Source: Deinococcus hopiensis KR-140
Lineage (GTDB): Bacteria; Deinococcota; Deinococci; Deinococcales; Deinococcaceae
Assembly: GCF_900176165.1 (NCBI RefSeq)
Contig: NZ_FWWU01000007.1
Span: 124,001-188,000 of the forward strand
Direction of reading: 5' to 3'
DNA length: 64,000 nucleotides
The position numbers were made by a program, and so were the translations under genes. The notes under the pieces are model-generated. The model saw only the letters and a list, made by a program, of their open reading frames with translations. It did not search any database and had not been told where the DNA came from. Below are positions 10,101 to 19,289 of this stretch, piece by piece (the stretch's first letter is position 1; each line of letters begins with the position of its first letter).

Positions 10101-11516
10101 ATGGGGCAGCCGCGGGGCAAGGATCAGGAGAAGGACGTGTTGAGGGGCCACGACGAGCGGAACGTGGCGGCCCTCAACTTCATTCCTGTTCAGGAGCGGT
10201 TGCCCGAGGACCTGCTGCGCCTGGAACGCATGGTCATCCGCACCAACGGTCAACCGGCGAAAATTGTGTGTACTGGCGTGCCCGGCATCGGCATGGCCCG
10301 CGGCAGCGACAACGACCTGCTGGTGGCGCTGATCAACGTGTACATTGACGCGGGTTGCCCTGCCGACGGGATCATCACCACGAGTGCGTATGCGCTGCTT
10401 AAGCTCTCGGGGCAGGGAACCAGCGGCAAACACTACCAGGCCCTCTCCCAGTGTCTGGCCCGGGTCTTCAACACGACGTACCACATCACAGACGGCTGGT
10501 TTGATTTTCACGCCAAGCGGTACACGACGGTGTCGTTTCGCATCATTGACAGCCTGACGCGCACACATCGTGAGGAAACAGGCGCGGACATTACGCTTGA
10601 CAGCCGCAGCGTCTTGCGCATTCGTCTGAGCGAGGAAATTACCAAGTCCATCCGCAACGGCTACATCAAGCCCCTGAACCTCACCGACTACCAGAGCCTG
10701 CCCACGGTCGGCTCCCGCACGCTGTACCGCCTGCTGGACATGTACCTCGACGAAGCAGCGACGCGCGGCGATCCCAAACCTTACCGGATGGCGGTCTCCC
10801 TGATGACGCACGCGCAGAATTGCGGCGTCCTCAACCGCCGTCCTGACCACGTCCGCCGGGCGCTCGACAGCATGCACGAGCCCCTCATCAAGATGGGTTA
10901 CCTCGCCACGGTCAATTACGTCGGGAAGGGTCTGAAGACCACCGTTCACTACACGTATGGGGAGACCACCTCTCCCATCAACCAAGAACACGTGGCCCTG
11001 CTGGTCAAACACGGTGTTCACCGGGGTGTGGCCGAGAAGTACGCCCGCAACTTGGGGGAGAAAGTTGTCGTCGTCGTCGCAAAATTTGCAGAGGAACTCA
11101 AGCGCCCAAACAAGAAGATCGAGAATCCCGCTGCATACCTCGTCAGCCTGCTCAAGGACGTGGACTCGATCGTCGCGCAAACCCGCAGTGACGAGTTGCG
11201 CAAGCAGGATATCCAACGCACCCGCAAGGCGTCCCAGGCGAAAATCGTCAAGGCAGAGGCGCAGCAGAACCATCTTTTTGAGGAAGAGCTGCACCTGGCC
11301 ATCCAGAAAGAGGGGCCAGAAGCGGCGGTCGAGTTTATGCTTACCTCCTTCAAGGTCCGGCAACTTCAGCGGCACGGGCTGGAACTGCATGAAATTGATC
11401 AAGTCCGCAACGCGGTCCTTGAACGCCGAGTGGACGCGGCGCAGATGCACGCCATTCTCAACCGGGTGCTCATGTCGCCGGAGGTAGGAATCCGCGACCT
11501 CCGCGCGCTGCTCTGA
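10101..11516 (+). CDS. repA: Plasmid replication initiator RepA (module 1)
   Basis: This 471-residue protein belongs to the initiator family found on Deinococcus plasmids (replication initiator protein A type). The core has SVLRIRLSEEITKSIRNGYIKPLNLTDYQSL followed by SRTLYRLLDMYLDE, and a similar block occurs in the second initiator at 57042-58019, showing homology. The N-terminal DERNVAALNFIPVQERLP matches the region preceding the stop in that second gene. The C-terminal third is highly charged and helical. It is intact. Ten direct repeats begin 94 bases after its stop, so it should bind them to open the origin and probably limits copy number. Confidence 0.85.
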   Translation: MGQPRGKDQEKDVLRGHDERNVAALNFIPVQERLPEDLLRLERMVIRTNGQPAKIVCTGVPGIGMARGSDNDLLVALINVYIDAGCPADGIITTSAYALLKLSGQGTSGKHYQALSQCLARVFNTTYHITDGWFDFHAKRYTTVSFRIIDSLTRTHREETGADITLDSRSVLRIRLSEEITKSIRNGYIKPLNLTDYQSLPTVGSRTLYRLLDMYLDEAATRGDPKPYRMAVSLMTHAQNCGVLNRRPDHVRRALDSMHEPLIKMGYLATVNYVGKGLKTTVHYTYGETTSPINQEHVALLVKHGVHRGVAEKYARNLGEKVVVVVAKFAEELKRPNKKIENPAAYLVSLLKDVDSIVAQTRSDELRKQDIQRTRKASQAKIVKAEAQQNHLFEEELHLAIQKEGPEAAVEFMLTSFKVRQLQRHGLELHEIDQVRNAVLERRVDAAQMHAILNRVLMSPEVGIRDLRALL

Positions 11517-11610
11517 CTTCTCCTTCCCCTCGTCTGTCTGAGCCGTTTCGGCGAGGTGGTTTTTGCCGTCCGGCGTATGTACACGCGGCTGAGCTTCACC
11601 CCTCAGCCCT

Positions 11611-11994
11611 CGTGGAACTTGGGGGATCTGGAGAGATATTTCTCGGGTTCAACGTGGGGGGCCAATCGTGGAACTTGGGGGGTTTTGGAATTCCTATTAT
11701 CGTGGAACTTGGGGGAAACGGCTCGTCAAACTCGTCTGACAACATGTTTTACCCACCTCCCCTCAACTCACGTGGAACTTGGGGGATTTTGAGCTCGCTG
11801 TATCGTGGAACTTGGGGGAATCAAGGAGAAAGGGCGTATGAGGTGCGGCAGTGTCCGCCGTGACCCTCGTGGAACTTGGGGGAAAAATATCGTGGAACTT
11901 GGGGGATTCAACGTCTGGACTATCGTGGAACTTGGGGGAACACGCCTCAAAAGTACCGTGGAACTTGGGGGAAAACATCGTGGAACTTGGGGGA
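11611..11994 (+). repeat. Replication origin 1: ten 15-bp iterons
   Basis: CGTGGAACTTGGGGG occurs ten times in direct orientation, starting at 11611, 11667, 11701, 11771, 11804, 11868, 11891, 11924, 11957 and 11979. All copies agree in all 15 positions, and nine are followed by A. Several spacings are 33 or 22-23 bases, close to whole helical turns (33 between copies 4-5, 7-8 and 8-9; 22-23 between 6-7 and 9-10). The position behind repA and in front of an AT-rich tract is the layout of an iteron-regulated plasmid origin. The repeats make false protein frames rich in VELGG. Confidence 0.92.
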
Positions 11995-12039
11995 AAAGTG
12001 CCAAAAGCGCTGTGCCAGACGGACTTTACCTCTGCTCTA

Positions 12040-12095
12040 TGATGATGACATCAATCTTTTTCTTCTTTTATTAAAGAAAAAACATCATTCATGCG
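12040..12095. other. AT-rich tract next to iterons, probable unwinding element
   Basis: This run of about 55 bases (ATGATGATGACATC, then mostly T, then AAAGAAAAAACATCATTCATG) is strikingly AT-rich for this GC-rich replicon and lies 46 bases beyond the last iteron. Its two sides are partly self-complementary. It is the natural candidate for the DNA unwinding element of origin 1. Confidence 0.6.
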
Positions 12096-12489
12096 GTGCG
12101 CTCCTGTCTGTTGCCGGGTCTTACCGGTGGCGGCCGAACACTGGTGATTCTCACCACCTCTGTTTTTGCTGCAGAGGTTCAGGAAGGTACTTGCGGCGGC
12201 GAGGCGAGGAGTCCCTCGCCGCCACGGACGGAAGGAAACTTCAAAGCGGCACATGGCTGGTTTCCCTGAACGGCGCTCACGTCGTGCCTTGGAGCTGTTT
12301 AGGGTGATCGGGTGCGAAGCAACGGCGCTGTATGGGAAACTTCGACGCTCCACCTGATGGACCACACGCCAAACGGGCGTGTGGTCAGCCGACGTTACCA
12401 AGGGTTCGGCGACTATGACGAACCGTCAGTGGCGCGCCGAGAACATGCGGGCGCCCTCTCCCGCTGTGCAAAACCGGGGAGAATGAAAC
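12096..12489. other. Intergenic stretch, nothing recognised
   Basis: No gene is supported between the AT-rich tract and the SDR gene. Only a GGGGAG ribosome site for the following gene, at about 12476, can be assigned. Confidence 0.5.
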
Positions 12490-13191
12490 ATGACGAGACA
12501 GAAGGTAGCCCTCGTGACCGGGGGTAACCGCGGTATTGGTCTGGAAGTCTGCCGCCAGCTCGCCCAGCAGGGCCTGCACGTGCTGCTTGCCGCGCGGGGT
12601 GAGGCCCAGGGAGAGCAGGCTGCTGCGGCCCTGCACTCGGGCGGGGGAGCCGTCACGGCCGTCTCCCTCGATGTGCGGGACGACGCCTCCATTCAGACGC
12701 TCGCGGCCCACGTACAGCGTGCCTTCGGGCGCCTCGACATTCTCGTAAACAATGCTGCGGTGCTGCTGTGTGAGGGGGACAGTGCCCTGATGACGCCACC
12801 TGAGGCGTATCAGGACAGCCTGGAGACGAACTTTATGGGTCCGCTCCGGCTGTGCCAGGCGTTCGTACCAGGCATGCGGGAGCGGGGGTACGGCCGCGTG
12901 GTGAATGTCAGTAGCGGCGCCGGGCAGCTTTCCAGCATGGGTGGGTATGCCCCAGCGTACTCGGCGAGCAAAGCCGCCTTGAACGCCCTGACGCGCTTGA
13001 TGGCGCACGCGGGGGGGCCAAGGGTGTTGGTGAACAGCGTGGATCCCGGATGGGTGAGGACCGACATGGGGGGCCCTCGGGCCCCGCGCAGTGTCGAGCA
13101 GGGCGCGGACACGGTCGTGTGGCTCGCCACCCTGCCTGAGGGCGGACCCACCGGCGGGTTCTTCCATGACCGCAAGCCCCTTCCCTGGTAA
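12490..13191 (+). CDS. Short-chain dehydrogenase/reductase, carbonyl-reductase-like
   Basis: The 233-residue SDR has the TGGNRGIG dinucleotide-binding motif at about residues 11-18, NNAAV, VNVSSGAGQ with the catalytic Ser, and the YxxxK pair in AYSASKAALNAL. VDPGWVRTDMGG near the C-terminus and the overall order resemble carbonyl-reductase-type SDRs that accept NADPH. A GGGGAG site sits about nine bases before the ATG. It appears monocistronic; an inverted repeat with TGTCCGT/ACGGACA arms follows the stop at about 13195-13217. Confidence 0.85.
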   Translation: MTRQKVALVTGGNRGIGLEVCRQLAQQGLHVLLAARGEAQGEQAAAALHSGGGAVTAVSLDVRDDASIQTLAAHVQRAFGRLDILVNNAAVLLCEGDSALMTPPEAYQDSLETNFMGPLRLCQAFVPGMRERGYGRVVNVSSGAGQLSSMGGYAPAYSASKAALNALTRLMAHAGGPRVLVNSVDPGWVRTDMGGPRAPRSVEQGADTVVWLATLPEGGPTGGFFHDRKPLPW

Positions 13192-13322
13192 ACGGTGTCC
13201 GTCGCGTCGAACGGACATGCTTACGGGCGCTGAATCTGGCCCACCGGCCTGGTAGAAAAGCCATTTGCCTTCATATTCAGGGGCATGTGGACCGTGCCAT
13301 TCCCTGGCCACCCAGGAGGCCC

Positions 13323-14070
13323 ATGAACCTGAAACGCAGGGCCTTGCCATTCCTCGCCGCGCTGCGGCTCTCCCCTGCTGCCAGAGCCGACCACACCAGC
13401 GCCGACATCAAGGACTTCCGCATAGTGTGCGCCGATGTCGGCTTGGAGGCGAAGACGATGACTTCGCGGAGGAAGCGTATGGCGTGATCGCTGACGGGCT
13501 GAAGAAAGCGGGCATCAAGCTGTTCGCCGATCCCTGCCAGGAGAAAAGCACGAGCACCACCCGGCAATTGAACCTGCTCTACTCGTTCAGCACGTGGGGG
13601 CGGGAGAGACGCTCGACCTGCCTGTCCGATTTTTGCAAACTTTGAAGTAGCAGTACTTCCTGGCTCCTGCACGCTTCCTCAGCATCACGGCCGCATAAGC
13701 CAAGAAGCTCGGGAAGACCGTCGGGATTTGCCCTGACCAGCATGAGGTCGAACTTGACCTCATGCTGAACCTCCTCCGGGAGAAGCTCAGACGCCCGGAA
13801 CTCGCTCAACAGCTCGTGAACGCCTCTTCCCCCACCGCGGAAGGGAACACCTGGGGCAATACGTATGGAGAGATCTGCAACGGGGAAAGTCGGAATGTAC
13901 TTGGGCGGTTGCTCGAACAGGCTCGCCGGGAACTGCTGGTGCAGGACCGTCGTCCCAACACCACCCCGCTCCCCTCCCCGGGCACCCAGGAGGCCAAGGG
14001 CACCCTGCCGACTGGTAGCGCAGGGGGAGATGCCGAGCATGACCTGCGAGGCTTCCTGAGCCCGTTTTAG
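13323..14070 (+). pseudogene. Secreted protein gene, decayed, function unknown
   Basis: The start at 13323 encodes a signal-peptide-like N-terminus (MNLKRRALPFLAALRLS...ARADH) followed by HTSADIKDFRIVCADVGLEA. The likely continuation DDDFAEEAYGVIADGLKKAGIKLFADPC is in another frame from about 13450, and a further block (HEVELDLMLNLLREKLRRPELAQQLVNASS, from about 13740) follows after stops. The pieces may belong to one or two former genes. I do not recognise the family. It lies between an SDR gene and a convergent hydrolase. Confidence 0.4.
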
Positions 14071-14211
14071 AAGCCCTGGTGCACCACGGGCTGGTTGATC
14101 TCGGACGCCTTTGGTCACATGCGGGCAGCATTGCACGGGGAACAGGACTGGGTCGTCGGCCCAGGGGCGCACGTGATTATCGGTCAACCGGCGCTGTGGC
14201 GGCCCAGGAGC

Positions 14212-15054
14212 TCAGCGAAGAAAGAAGTGACCGACGGTACGCGCGACCTCTTCAGGCGCGCCCTTATCGAGCCCAAAATGATCGAGCGTCGGGTAGACCT
14301 GCACCTCGGCGTGGAGTAGAACCTCGCTGAGCTGCCTAATGGTGGGCTCTACCCAGTCGAGTGGATCGCGTCCTCCCCGGAGAAGCAGTACTTCCGCTGC
14401 CACGTCCCGGTAGTGGTGGTGGGTGCTGTCGAGTGCTGCCAGGGCCTGATGCTCCCTGAGGTTCTCGGGGAGCAGGCTGAGCAGTTCGCGGAGTTCATCC
14501 GGCTTGACGAGGCGTGGGAGGAGGAACTTCATGAGCCAACTCGGAGTCCGTTGGGCACGTTTTGGGCCCGTACCTCGGATAAACTCCACGAAGGCATCAA
14601 GGGATTTCCCCTGGAGGAGTTTCTGCTGGTACGTGTGAATCCAGTTCATATTGATGGAGCCGCCGATGGATACGCCAGGCTCATAGGTAGCAATTCGGGA
14701 GAATAGGCGCTGGGTGCGGGCCGCTTCAAGGGCGATCAGGCCACCGAAGCTGTGGCCGACGAGAAATGTTGCGCCACTCGCCTCCTGGACAGCGAGGACG
14801 TCCTCCTGTTCCTTGAGGACACTGTAATCCTTGCCCTGGGGGCCGCTCAGGCCTCGCCCGCGCCGTTCAACGGTATGAACTGTGAAGCGCCGTGAGAGGG
14901 CATCAGCAAAGCGCGCATAGTTGGCTGCCGTCGAAAGGACTCCGGGGACTACCATCACCGACGGCCCCTGGCCGAGGGTGTGATATGCGATCCGCGTGCC
15001 GTCCCGGGAAAGGACAGTGGAGGCTTCGCCAAAGGGGAGTGGAGTGTTATTCAT
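14212..15054 (-). CDS. Alpha/beta-hydrolase
   Basis: The 280-residue protein has a complete alpha/beta-hydrolase triad: nucleophile Ser102 in VGHSFGGL, Asp230 in RGGRDPLDW and His259 in TLDHFG. VVPGVLSTAANY is the oxyanion-hole strand. The start overlaps the end of the MarR gene by 8 bases, so the two are one operon with the regulator first. The arrangement suggests the hydrolase acts on, or is induced by, a small aromatic or ester ligand sensed by the regulator; the substrate is unknown. Confidence 0.85.
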   Translation of the reverse strand: MNNTPLPFGEASTVLSRDGTRIAYHTLGQGPSVMVVPGVLSTAANYARFADALSRRFTVHTVERRGRGLSGPQGKDYSVLKEQEDVLAVQEASGATFLVGHSFGGLIALEAARTQRLFSRIATYEPGVSIGGSINMNWIHTYQQKLLQGKSLDAFVEFIRGTGPKRAQRTPSWLMKFLLPRLVKPDELRELLSLLPENLREHQALAALDSTHHHYRDVAAEVLLLRGGRDPLDWVEPTIRQLSEVLLHAEVQVYPTLDHFGLDKGAPEEVARTVGHFFLR

Positions 15055-15481
15055 CGGGGCTCCTCTGGCCGACCAGAGCCTGGTTCAGCCGCTGCGTCAG
15101 GTCGGCGTAGTGTTGAAGGTCAACCCCGGCCTGGGTCATGAGTTCGTCAAATTTGCCGTCGAGTAATTTCCGCCCCTGTGCCACAAAGTGGCTTCCCTGA
15201 GGCGTGAGGCTGACCAGGCGTTTGCGGGCGTGTTCTGGACTGGGCACGACCTGTACGTAACCGTCTTGAATGAGTCCCTTGAGCATGGTGCTGATCGCCG
15301 GGTCGCTGTAGCCGAGCGCGGTAGCGAGTTCGTGCTGGGTAACGGTTCCATGGTGCTGGAGCATGAACAGGAAGAGTGCGCGACTGTATGAGATGCCGAA
15401 GTGGCTGCGCAGCAGTCGGTCAGCGGCGCGATCAAGCTCGAAGACGAGCCGGTGGAGAAGATACGAGGCCGATTCAGTCAT
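15047..15481 (-). CDS. MarR-family transcriptional regulator
   Basis: This 144-residue winged-helix repressor shows the MarR layout: an N-terminal dimerisation helix, HHGTVTQHELATALGYSDPAISTMLKGLI as the helix-turn-helix, then a wing with PSPEHARKRLVSLTPQGSHFV. It heads the operon with the alpha/beta-hydrolase and very likely represses it through the palindrome at 15493-15507. Confidence 0.88.
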   Translation of the reverse strand: MTESASYLLHRLVFELDRAADRLLRSHFGISYSRALFLFMLQHHGTVTQHELATALGYSDPAISTMLKGLIQDGYVQVVPSPEHARKRLVSLTPQGSHFVAQGRKLLDGKFDELMTQAGVDLQHYADLTQRLNQALVGQRSPDE

Positions 15482-15492
15482 ATAGTCTTAAG

Positions 15493-15535
15493 TCCTTAAT
15501 ATTAGGAGATTAATACTCAGGGCGACTTCTGTCAA
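15493..15535 (-). promoter_or_regulatory. MarR operon promoter with palindromic operator
   Basis: On the minus strand a -35 TTGACA (15530-15535) and a -10 TAATCT (15507-15512) are separated by exactly 17 bases. A near-perfect palindrome TCCTTAATATTAGGA (15493-15507) abuts the -10 and covers the expected transcription start. This is a typical autorepressed MarR promoter. Confidence 0.65.
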
Positions 15536-16046
15536 CGGCGCTTGGCGTGACGGCGTCGCCGTCCGGGAGCGACGGTCTGAGCAGCGGGCACCGGACCAGC
15601 GTCCCTGTTCTGGCCTCGCAGCCCTTGAGCGTGTTCCAGGCCTGTCTGGAAGTGGGCAGAGTGTACCCACCAGAGAGCACTCGCTGGACCAACGTTCACC
15701 AGGGGTCCGTCGTGTCCTCCGGGGGGATCCCGTTCTCCGCGATGTGCAGCGCACTGGTTTCCTGTGCATTCGTCACCTGCTTCCAGCTGGGGTTGAGCTG
15801 CGCAGGAGTCTCCGCGATCACGCCAATGCCCTGGACCGTGATACTCCCGCAACTGCCACCCGCGTGAGTTTGCGCTTCGCCCCAGAGAAGGCAGAGCAAT
15901 TCATTCAATACGCCAGAGTTGAGATGGGCGACGAACCCACGGTCCGCTCGCTGGTTCTCCGCGTACTGCTGCGGTGCCTTAATCCCTGCGTACCCGTCCA
16001 CCATGGCATGGGAGAAGGACTTGATGGTGTTTGGGAGGTGTTTCAT
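15510..16046 (-). pseudogene. Unknown protein gene with in-frame TGA
   Basis: A minus-strand frame starting at 16046 (MKHLPNTIKSFSHAMVDGYAG) runs 116 codons to a TGA at 15696-15698 and then continues open in the same frame (TLVQRVLSGGYTLPTSRQAWNTLKG) to 15510. Composition before and after the stop is similar, so one former gene of about 175 codons is likely. I do not recognise it. Its downstream end covers the -35 element of the MarR operon. Confidence 0.35.
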
Positions 16047-16478
16047 GCCCAGAGCTGAGCCTTGATAGGTGCGGCATACCCCTTCTCTAGCCTCCGCACA
16101 TGTGGAAGCCCGAGTGGAGCAGGAACAGGTCACCCTCGCAGAGGAGGCCGTGGTGGTTCCCCGAAAGGAAGGGACTGCCCGGCTGTTCGGCCCGAATCGA
16201 AAATACCGGTGTACACGGCAACACCGAGCCCCTTTGTCACGCGGCTTGTTCGGTGGATTCGGCAAGGCGAGAACGTGCTGCTCACGGGCCACCAGCGACG
16301 TTCAAGACGACGAGCGCGATTTAAAGCAACGGTGACGGAAGGCGCGCACCTCGTGATGATCGGTCGCCGCCCGGGTTGGAGGACCGCGACTTGTTTGGGG
16401 GGTTGTACCCGAGTGCAAATGGCGTGCGGCACGGCCAGCTCCGAGAATTCCACCACCGAGGAAGTTGACACCCATGTG

Positions 16479-16511
16479 CAAGAGGCCTGAACTTGAAGTT
16501 CAGGCCTCTTG
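16479..16511. terminator. Perfect 16-bp inverted repeat, possible terminator
   Basis: The arms CAAGAGGCCTGAACTT and AAGTTCAGGCCTCTTG are perfectly complementary, with a single G between. The site is 136 bases beyond the stop of the minus-strand acetyltransferase gene. There is no T-run, so a cruciform or protein-binding role is equally possible. Confidence 0.5.
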
Positions 16512-16647
16512 CTTAACCACCTCACGCCAAACACGACACAGTTGGTGATAACACTTGTAGGAGTCTAGTATAAATTGTTAAAATGAATTAATTGGTAAGA
16601 CGGCTCAAGTGTATGTATCAAACTCAATCAGATCTGTCGGCTTGGTG

Positions 16648-17160
16648 TCACAAGTGCATGCGCATAAATACATTCGCTCGGGCAAACCGCATAAAGGGCC
16701 ATTCTTCAATGCTCAAGCGCTGAAATCCTACTGTCTCGTATAAGCCTATCGCGGGCACCAATATATCGCTGCTGGCAAGAAAGAGTGTGCGCGCCCTAAG
16801 CGACCGGGCCTGCTCTATGGCATGCAAGAGCAGTTTTCGCCCAATCCCTTTCCCACGGTATTCAGGCGTCACTGCCATCTTTGCGATCTTGTAAATCCCC
16901 GGTCCGTAAGCCATCAGTGCAACGCATCCGACAGCCCTGCCCTCACAATAAGCCAAGTACACCTGTCCACCCGGCCCAATCACCTCTCGCTGGGGATGAT
17001 GGAGAATGTCCAAATCACTCTCCTCTAGTTCGAAGTGCGCTGTAATCCATTCCACGTTCAGGTCATAAAAGGCCTGTTGGTCATTTGCGTCCTTCATCGG
17101 AGCAATCGTCACAGCCTTGTGGGTGTCAACGTTCAACTGACTGTTAATTGCTATCGTCAC
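16648..17160 (-). CDS. GNAT-family N-acetyltransferase
   Basis: The product is 170 residues from a GTG start at 17160, chosen because AAGGGGGA lies six bases upstream and the conserved domain starts soon after. Acetyl-CoA binding is shown by MAVTPEYRGKGIGRKLLLHAIEQA, and LYETVGFQRL is the usual C-terminal motif. It acetylates an unknown amine. It is divergent from the MocR-type regulator at 17234, separated by 73 bases containing repeats, so it is a likely target of that regulator. Confidence 0.85.
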   Translation of the reverse strand: MTIAINSQLNVDTHKAVTIAPMKDANDQQAFYDLNVEWITAHFELEESDLDILHHPQREVIGPGGQVYLAYCEGRAVGCVALMAYGPGIYKIAKMAVTPEYRGKGIGRKLLLHAIEQARSLRARTLFLASSDILVPAIGLYETVGFQRLSIEEWPFMRFARANVFMRMHL

Positions 17161-17233
17161 TTCTGGTCCCCCTTGATGTAATCTAGGAGAATCTGGTGCT
17201 ACTGGATAGAGCCAGTTTGGATAAACTGGTACC
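17161..17233. promoter_or_regulatory. Divergent control region between GNAT and MocR genes
   Basis: The 73-base gap contains related blocks CTACTGGATAGAGCCAG and GTTTGGATAAACTGG, that is, two direct TGGATA copies 16 bases apart, with CTGGTGCTAC and CTGGTACC on either side. MocR regulators typically bind such paired direct repeats, so this is the likely operator for both genes. TAAACT just before the MocR ATG could be a -10 for a nearly leaderless transcript. Confidence 0.5.
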
Positions 17234-18679
17234 ATGACCCAGCGCAAAATCACCGCAACGGCCCTGGTACACCTTCTTGGACCATGGACAGGCCGCGGAC
17301 CGGCGTACCTCAACCTCTCGCGCAGCATTCAACACCTGGTTCTTGACGGCCGCCTTCCCCTGGCGGCGCAACTCCCGAGTGAGCGTGCGCTTGCCGAAGC
17401 TCTGGGGCTCAGCCGCAATACCATCAAGGCGACGTATGACGTCCTTCAGGACGAAGGGTTCTTGCAACTCCGGCCAGGTGTGCGCGGTGTCATTACTCTC
17501 CCACCACTCGCCAGCACGCCGGGCGTCCCTCTTCCCCCGCTGTCCAACCCGCACCTCATTGATTTTGCCGCAGCTGCCCCGAATGCTCCAGAAGGCGTTA
17601 TCCACGAGGCATTCACGCATGCCCTGACAGCGCTGCCTGCCTACCTTCCGACGCATGGGTACACACCGCTCGGACTACCCGTCTTACGGGAGGCCATCGC
17701 TGCACGGTATGCCGCCCGAGGTTTACCCACCACTCCGGAACAAATCATCGTCACATCCGGTGCCCAGCACGCCTTCAGCCTCATTGTTCGTACGTTCACC
17801 AGTCCGGGGGACCGCGTCCTTATTGATCAACCCACCTATCCTCACGCCCTTGACGCTTTGAGGGGCGCGTCCTGCCGACCTGTACCCGTCCCCCTGACAC
17901 CCGAGGGGTGGGACCTTGAAGGGCTGGAAGCCGCCGCCCTGCAGACCTCGCCTCGCCTGGCGTATCTCATTCCCGACTTCCACAACCCGACTGGGCACCT
18001 GATGCCGGCCGCCATGCGGATGCAACTCACGCGTCTCTTTCGAAACACTCGCACCCTCGTCGTAGTGGACGAAACGCTCACCGAACTGGCCTTGGATGTT
18101 CTGCCTCCATCTCCTTTCGCGTGTTACGACCAGCATGACGTGGTGGTAAGCATCGGCTCAATGAGCAAATCTTTCTGGGGTGGCTTACGCCTGGGATGGA
18201 TCCGTGCCCCACGGCACTTTGCTGAGCGGCTGGGGGCGGCGCGCTCAACTGTTGATCTGGGCACGCCAGTGATGGAGCAACTGGCGGGTGCCTGGCTACT
18301 GCAAAATCCGGACCCATTCTTAAAGCGGCGCCGTGAACAACTCCGGGAGCAGCGGGACGTGTTGGCGGAGCAACTTACCCTGCATCTTCCCCAGTGGACG
18401 TACCGCTTGCCGGAAGGTGGGTTGTCATTCTGGGTGATGCTCCCGCAGCCGGTCGGAATGTCCCTGGTTGCTCACGCCGATCGCTTTGGACTGCGCCTGA
18501 CAGCTGGAGAGCGCTTCGCACACGACGGTCTCCTTGCGCGGCACGTACGCCTTCCATTTACACGTCCCGTAGAAGAACTGTGCGAAGGCGTCACGCGTCT
18601 CACGCATTTATTCCATAACGTTGTGGGGAGCGGACCTCAGCTTGGCAACTTTGGAATTAACGGTACCCTAGAAGTGTAG
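17234..18679 (+). CDS. MocR/GntR-family regulator with aminotransferase domain
   Basis: The 481-residue protein has an N-terminal winged helix of the GntR type (LPSERALAEALGLSRNTIKATYDVLQDEGF, about residues 48-77) joined by a proline-rich linker to a fold-type-I aminotransferase domain. The PLP-lysine motif SMSKSFWGGLRLGW is present, with DFHNPTGHLMP and VVDETLTELALD upstream. Such proteins sense PLP or a PLP adduct and activate or repress a divergent gene. The divergent neighbour is the GNAT gene. Confidence 0.9.
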   Translation: MTQRKITATALVHLLGPWTGRGPAYLNLSRSIQHLVLDGRLPLAAQLPSERALAEALGLSRNTIKATYDVLQDEGFLQLRPGVRGVITLPPLASTPGVPLPPLSNPHLIDFAAAAPNAPEGVIHEAFTHALTALPAYLPTHGYTPLGLPVLREAIAARYAARGLPTTPEQIIVTSGAQHAFSLIVRTFTSPGDRVLIDQPTYPHALDALRGASCRPVPVPLTPEGWDLEGLEAAALQTSPRLAYLIPDFHNPTGHLMPAAMRMQLTRLFRNTRTLVVVDETLTELALDVLPPSPFACYDQHDVVVSIGSMSKSFWGGLRLGWIRAPRHFAERLGAARSTVDLGTPVMEQLAGAWLLQNPDPFLKRRREQLREQRDVLAEQLTLHLPQWTYRLPEGGLSFWVMLPQPVGMSLVAHADRFGLRLTAGERFAHDGLLARHVRLPFTRPVEELCEGVTRLTHLFHNVVGSGPQLGNFGINGTLEV

Positions 18680-19289
18680 TTGCCAACATGAACCAGGTGG
18701 ATCCCCAGAGCTTCAAAGAAAGGGGAAAACGGTGAATAGTGGAACGAGAATTATCGTTCGTGGTTCATTCGCTCAGTTCTAGCCTGTAAGATGCCCGGTT
18801 TCCATCCTTGCGGACAAGGTCAAGGTGTAATAGAGACAATTCCTGCCTGGTGGAGTATAATTGGCTCATTCAGTAGTAATTTGCTGAAGAGCTAAAGGGA
18901 GTCTTATTATGAAGTTGCTATCTCCTTTTTGACACTGTTTCGCATTTTGAAAGCGGTTAATGTCAGGTGAATCCATCTTGGTAGTTTCTGGCTCTATAAG
19001 TAGGTCACCACTGCTGTCGCCCCATCTTAAGCCTTATGGCAAAGCCTACAGAGACACAGACCTATTTACTCTTATGGCTGAAGGTTTGTAGAGACTACTT
19101 GGCATGGGAAATGATATGTTGCCAAGAAGTCATATTAAGTAAAACACAAAGCCACTTATTATAGATGAGCCAAGTCGGTTACATTAATATCTCGGGCTCT
19201 GATCGGAGAGGTCGGTATTAGGCTACACCAGTCCAAGCAGATGGTTTGAGATGAAGAAGCTGTGCAACAGTACCCCTGAGTAATTACGC
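18680..19289. other. AT-rich intergenic stretch without genes
   Basis: About 610 bases with base composition clearly lower in GC than the neighbours and no frame longer than 60 codons. A short inverted repeat GAACGA/TCGTTC lies near 18741-18758. Low GC continues into the next gene, suggesting a shared foreign origin. Confidence 0.5.

Noticed and set aside
11611..11994. Regularly spaced repeats considered as a CRISPR array
   Set aside because: The 15-base repeats are too short, spacers vary from 7 to about 55 bases, and the array sits next to repA; it is an iteron origin.
11612..12074. Plus- and minus-strand open frames rich in VELGG, NLGE or SPKFH repeats
   Set aside because: They are translations of the DNA iterons in all frames; no start signals or protein logic.
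15696..15698. In-frame TGA considered as a selenocysteine codon
   Set aside because: No hairpin of SECIS type follows and no selenoprotein family is matched; a nonsense mutation is simpler.
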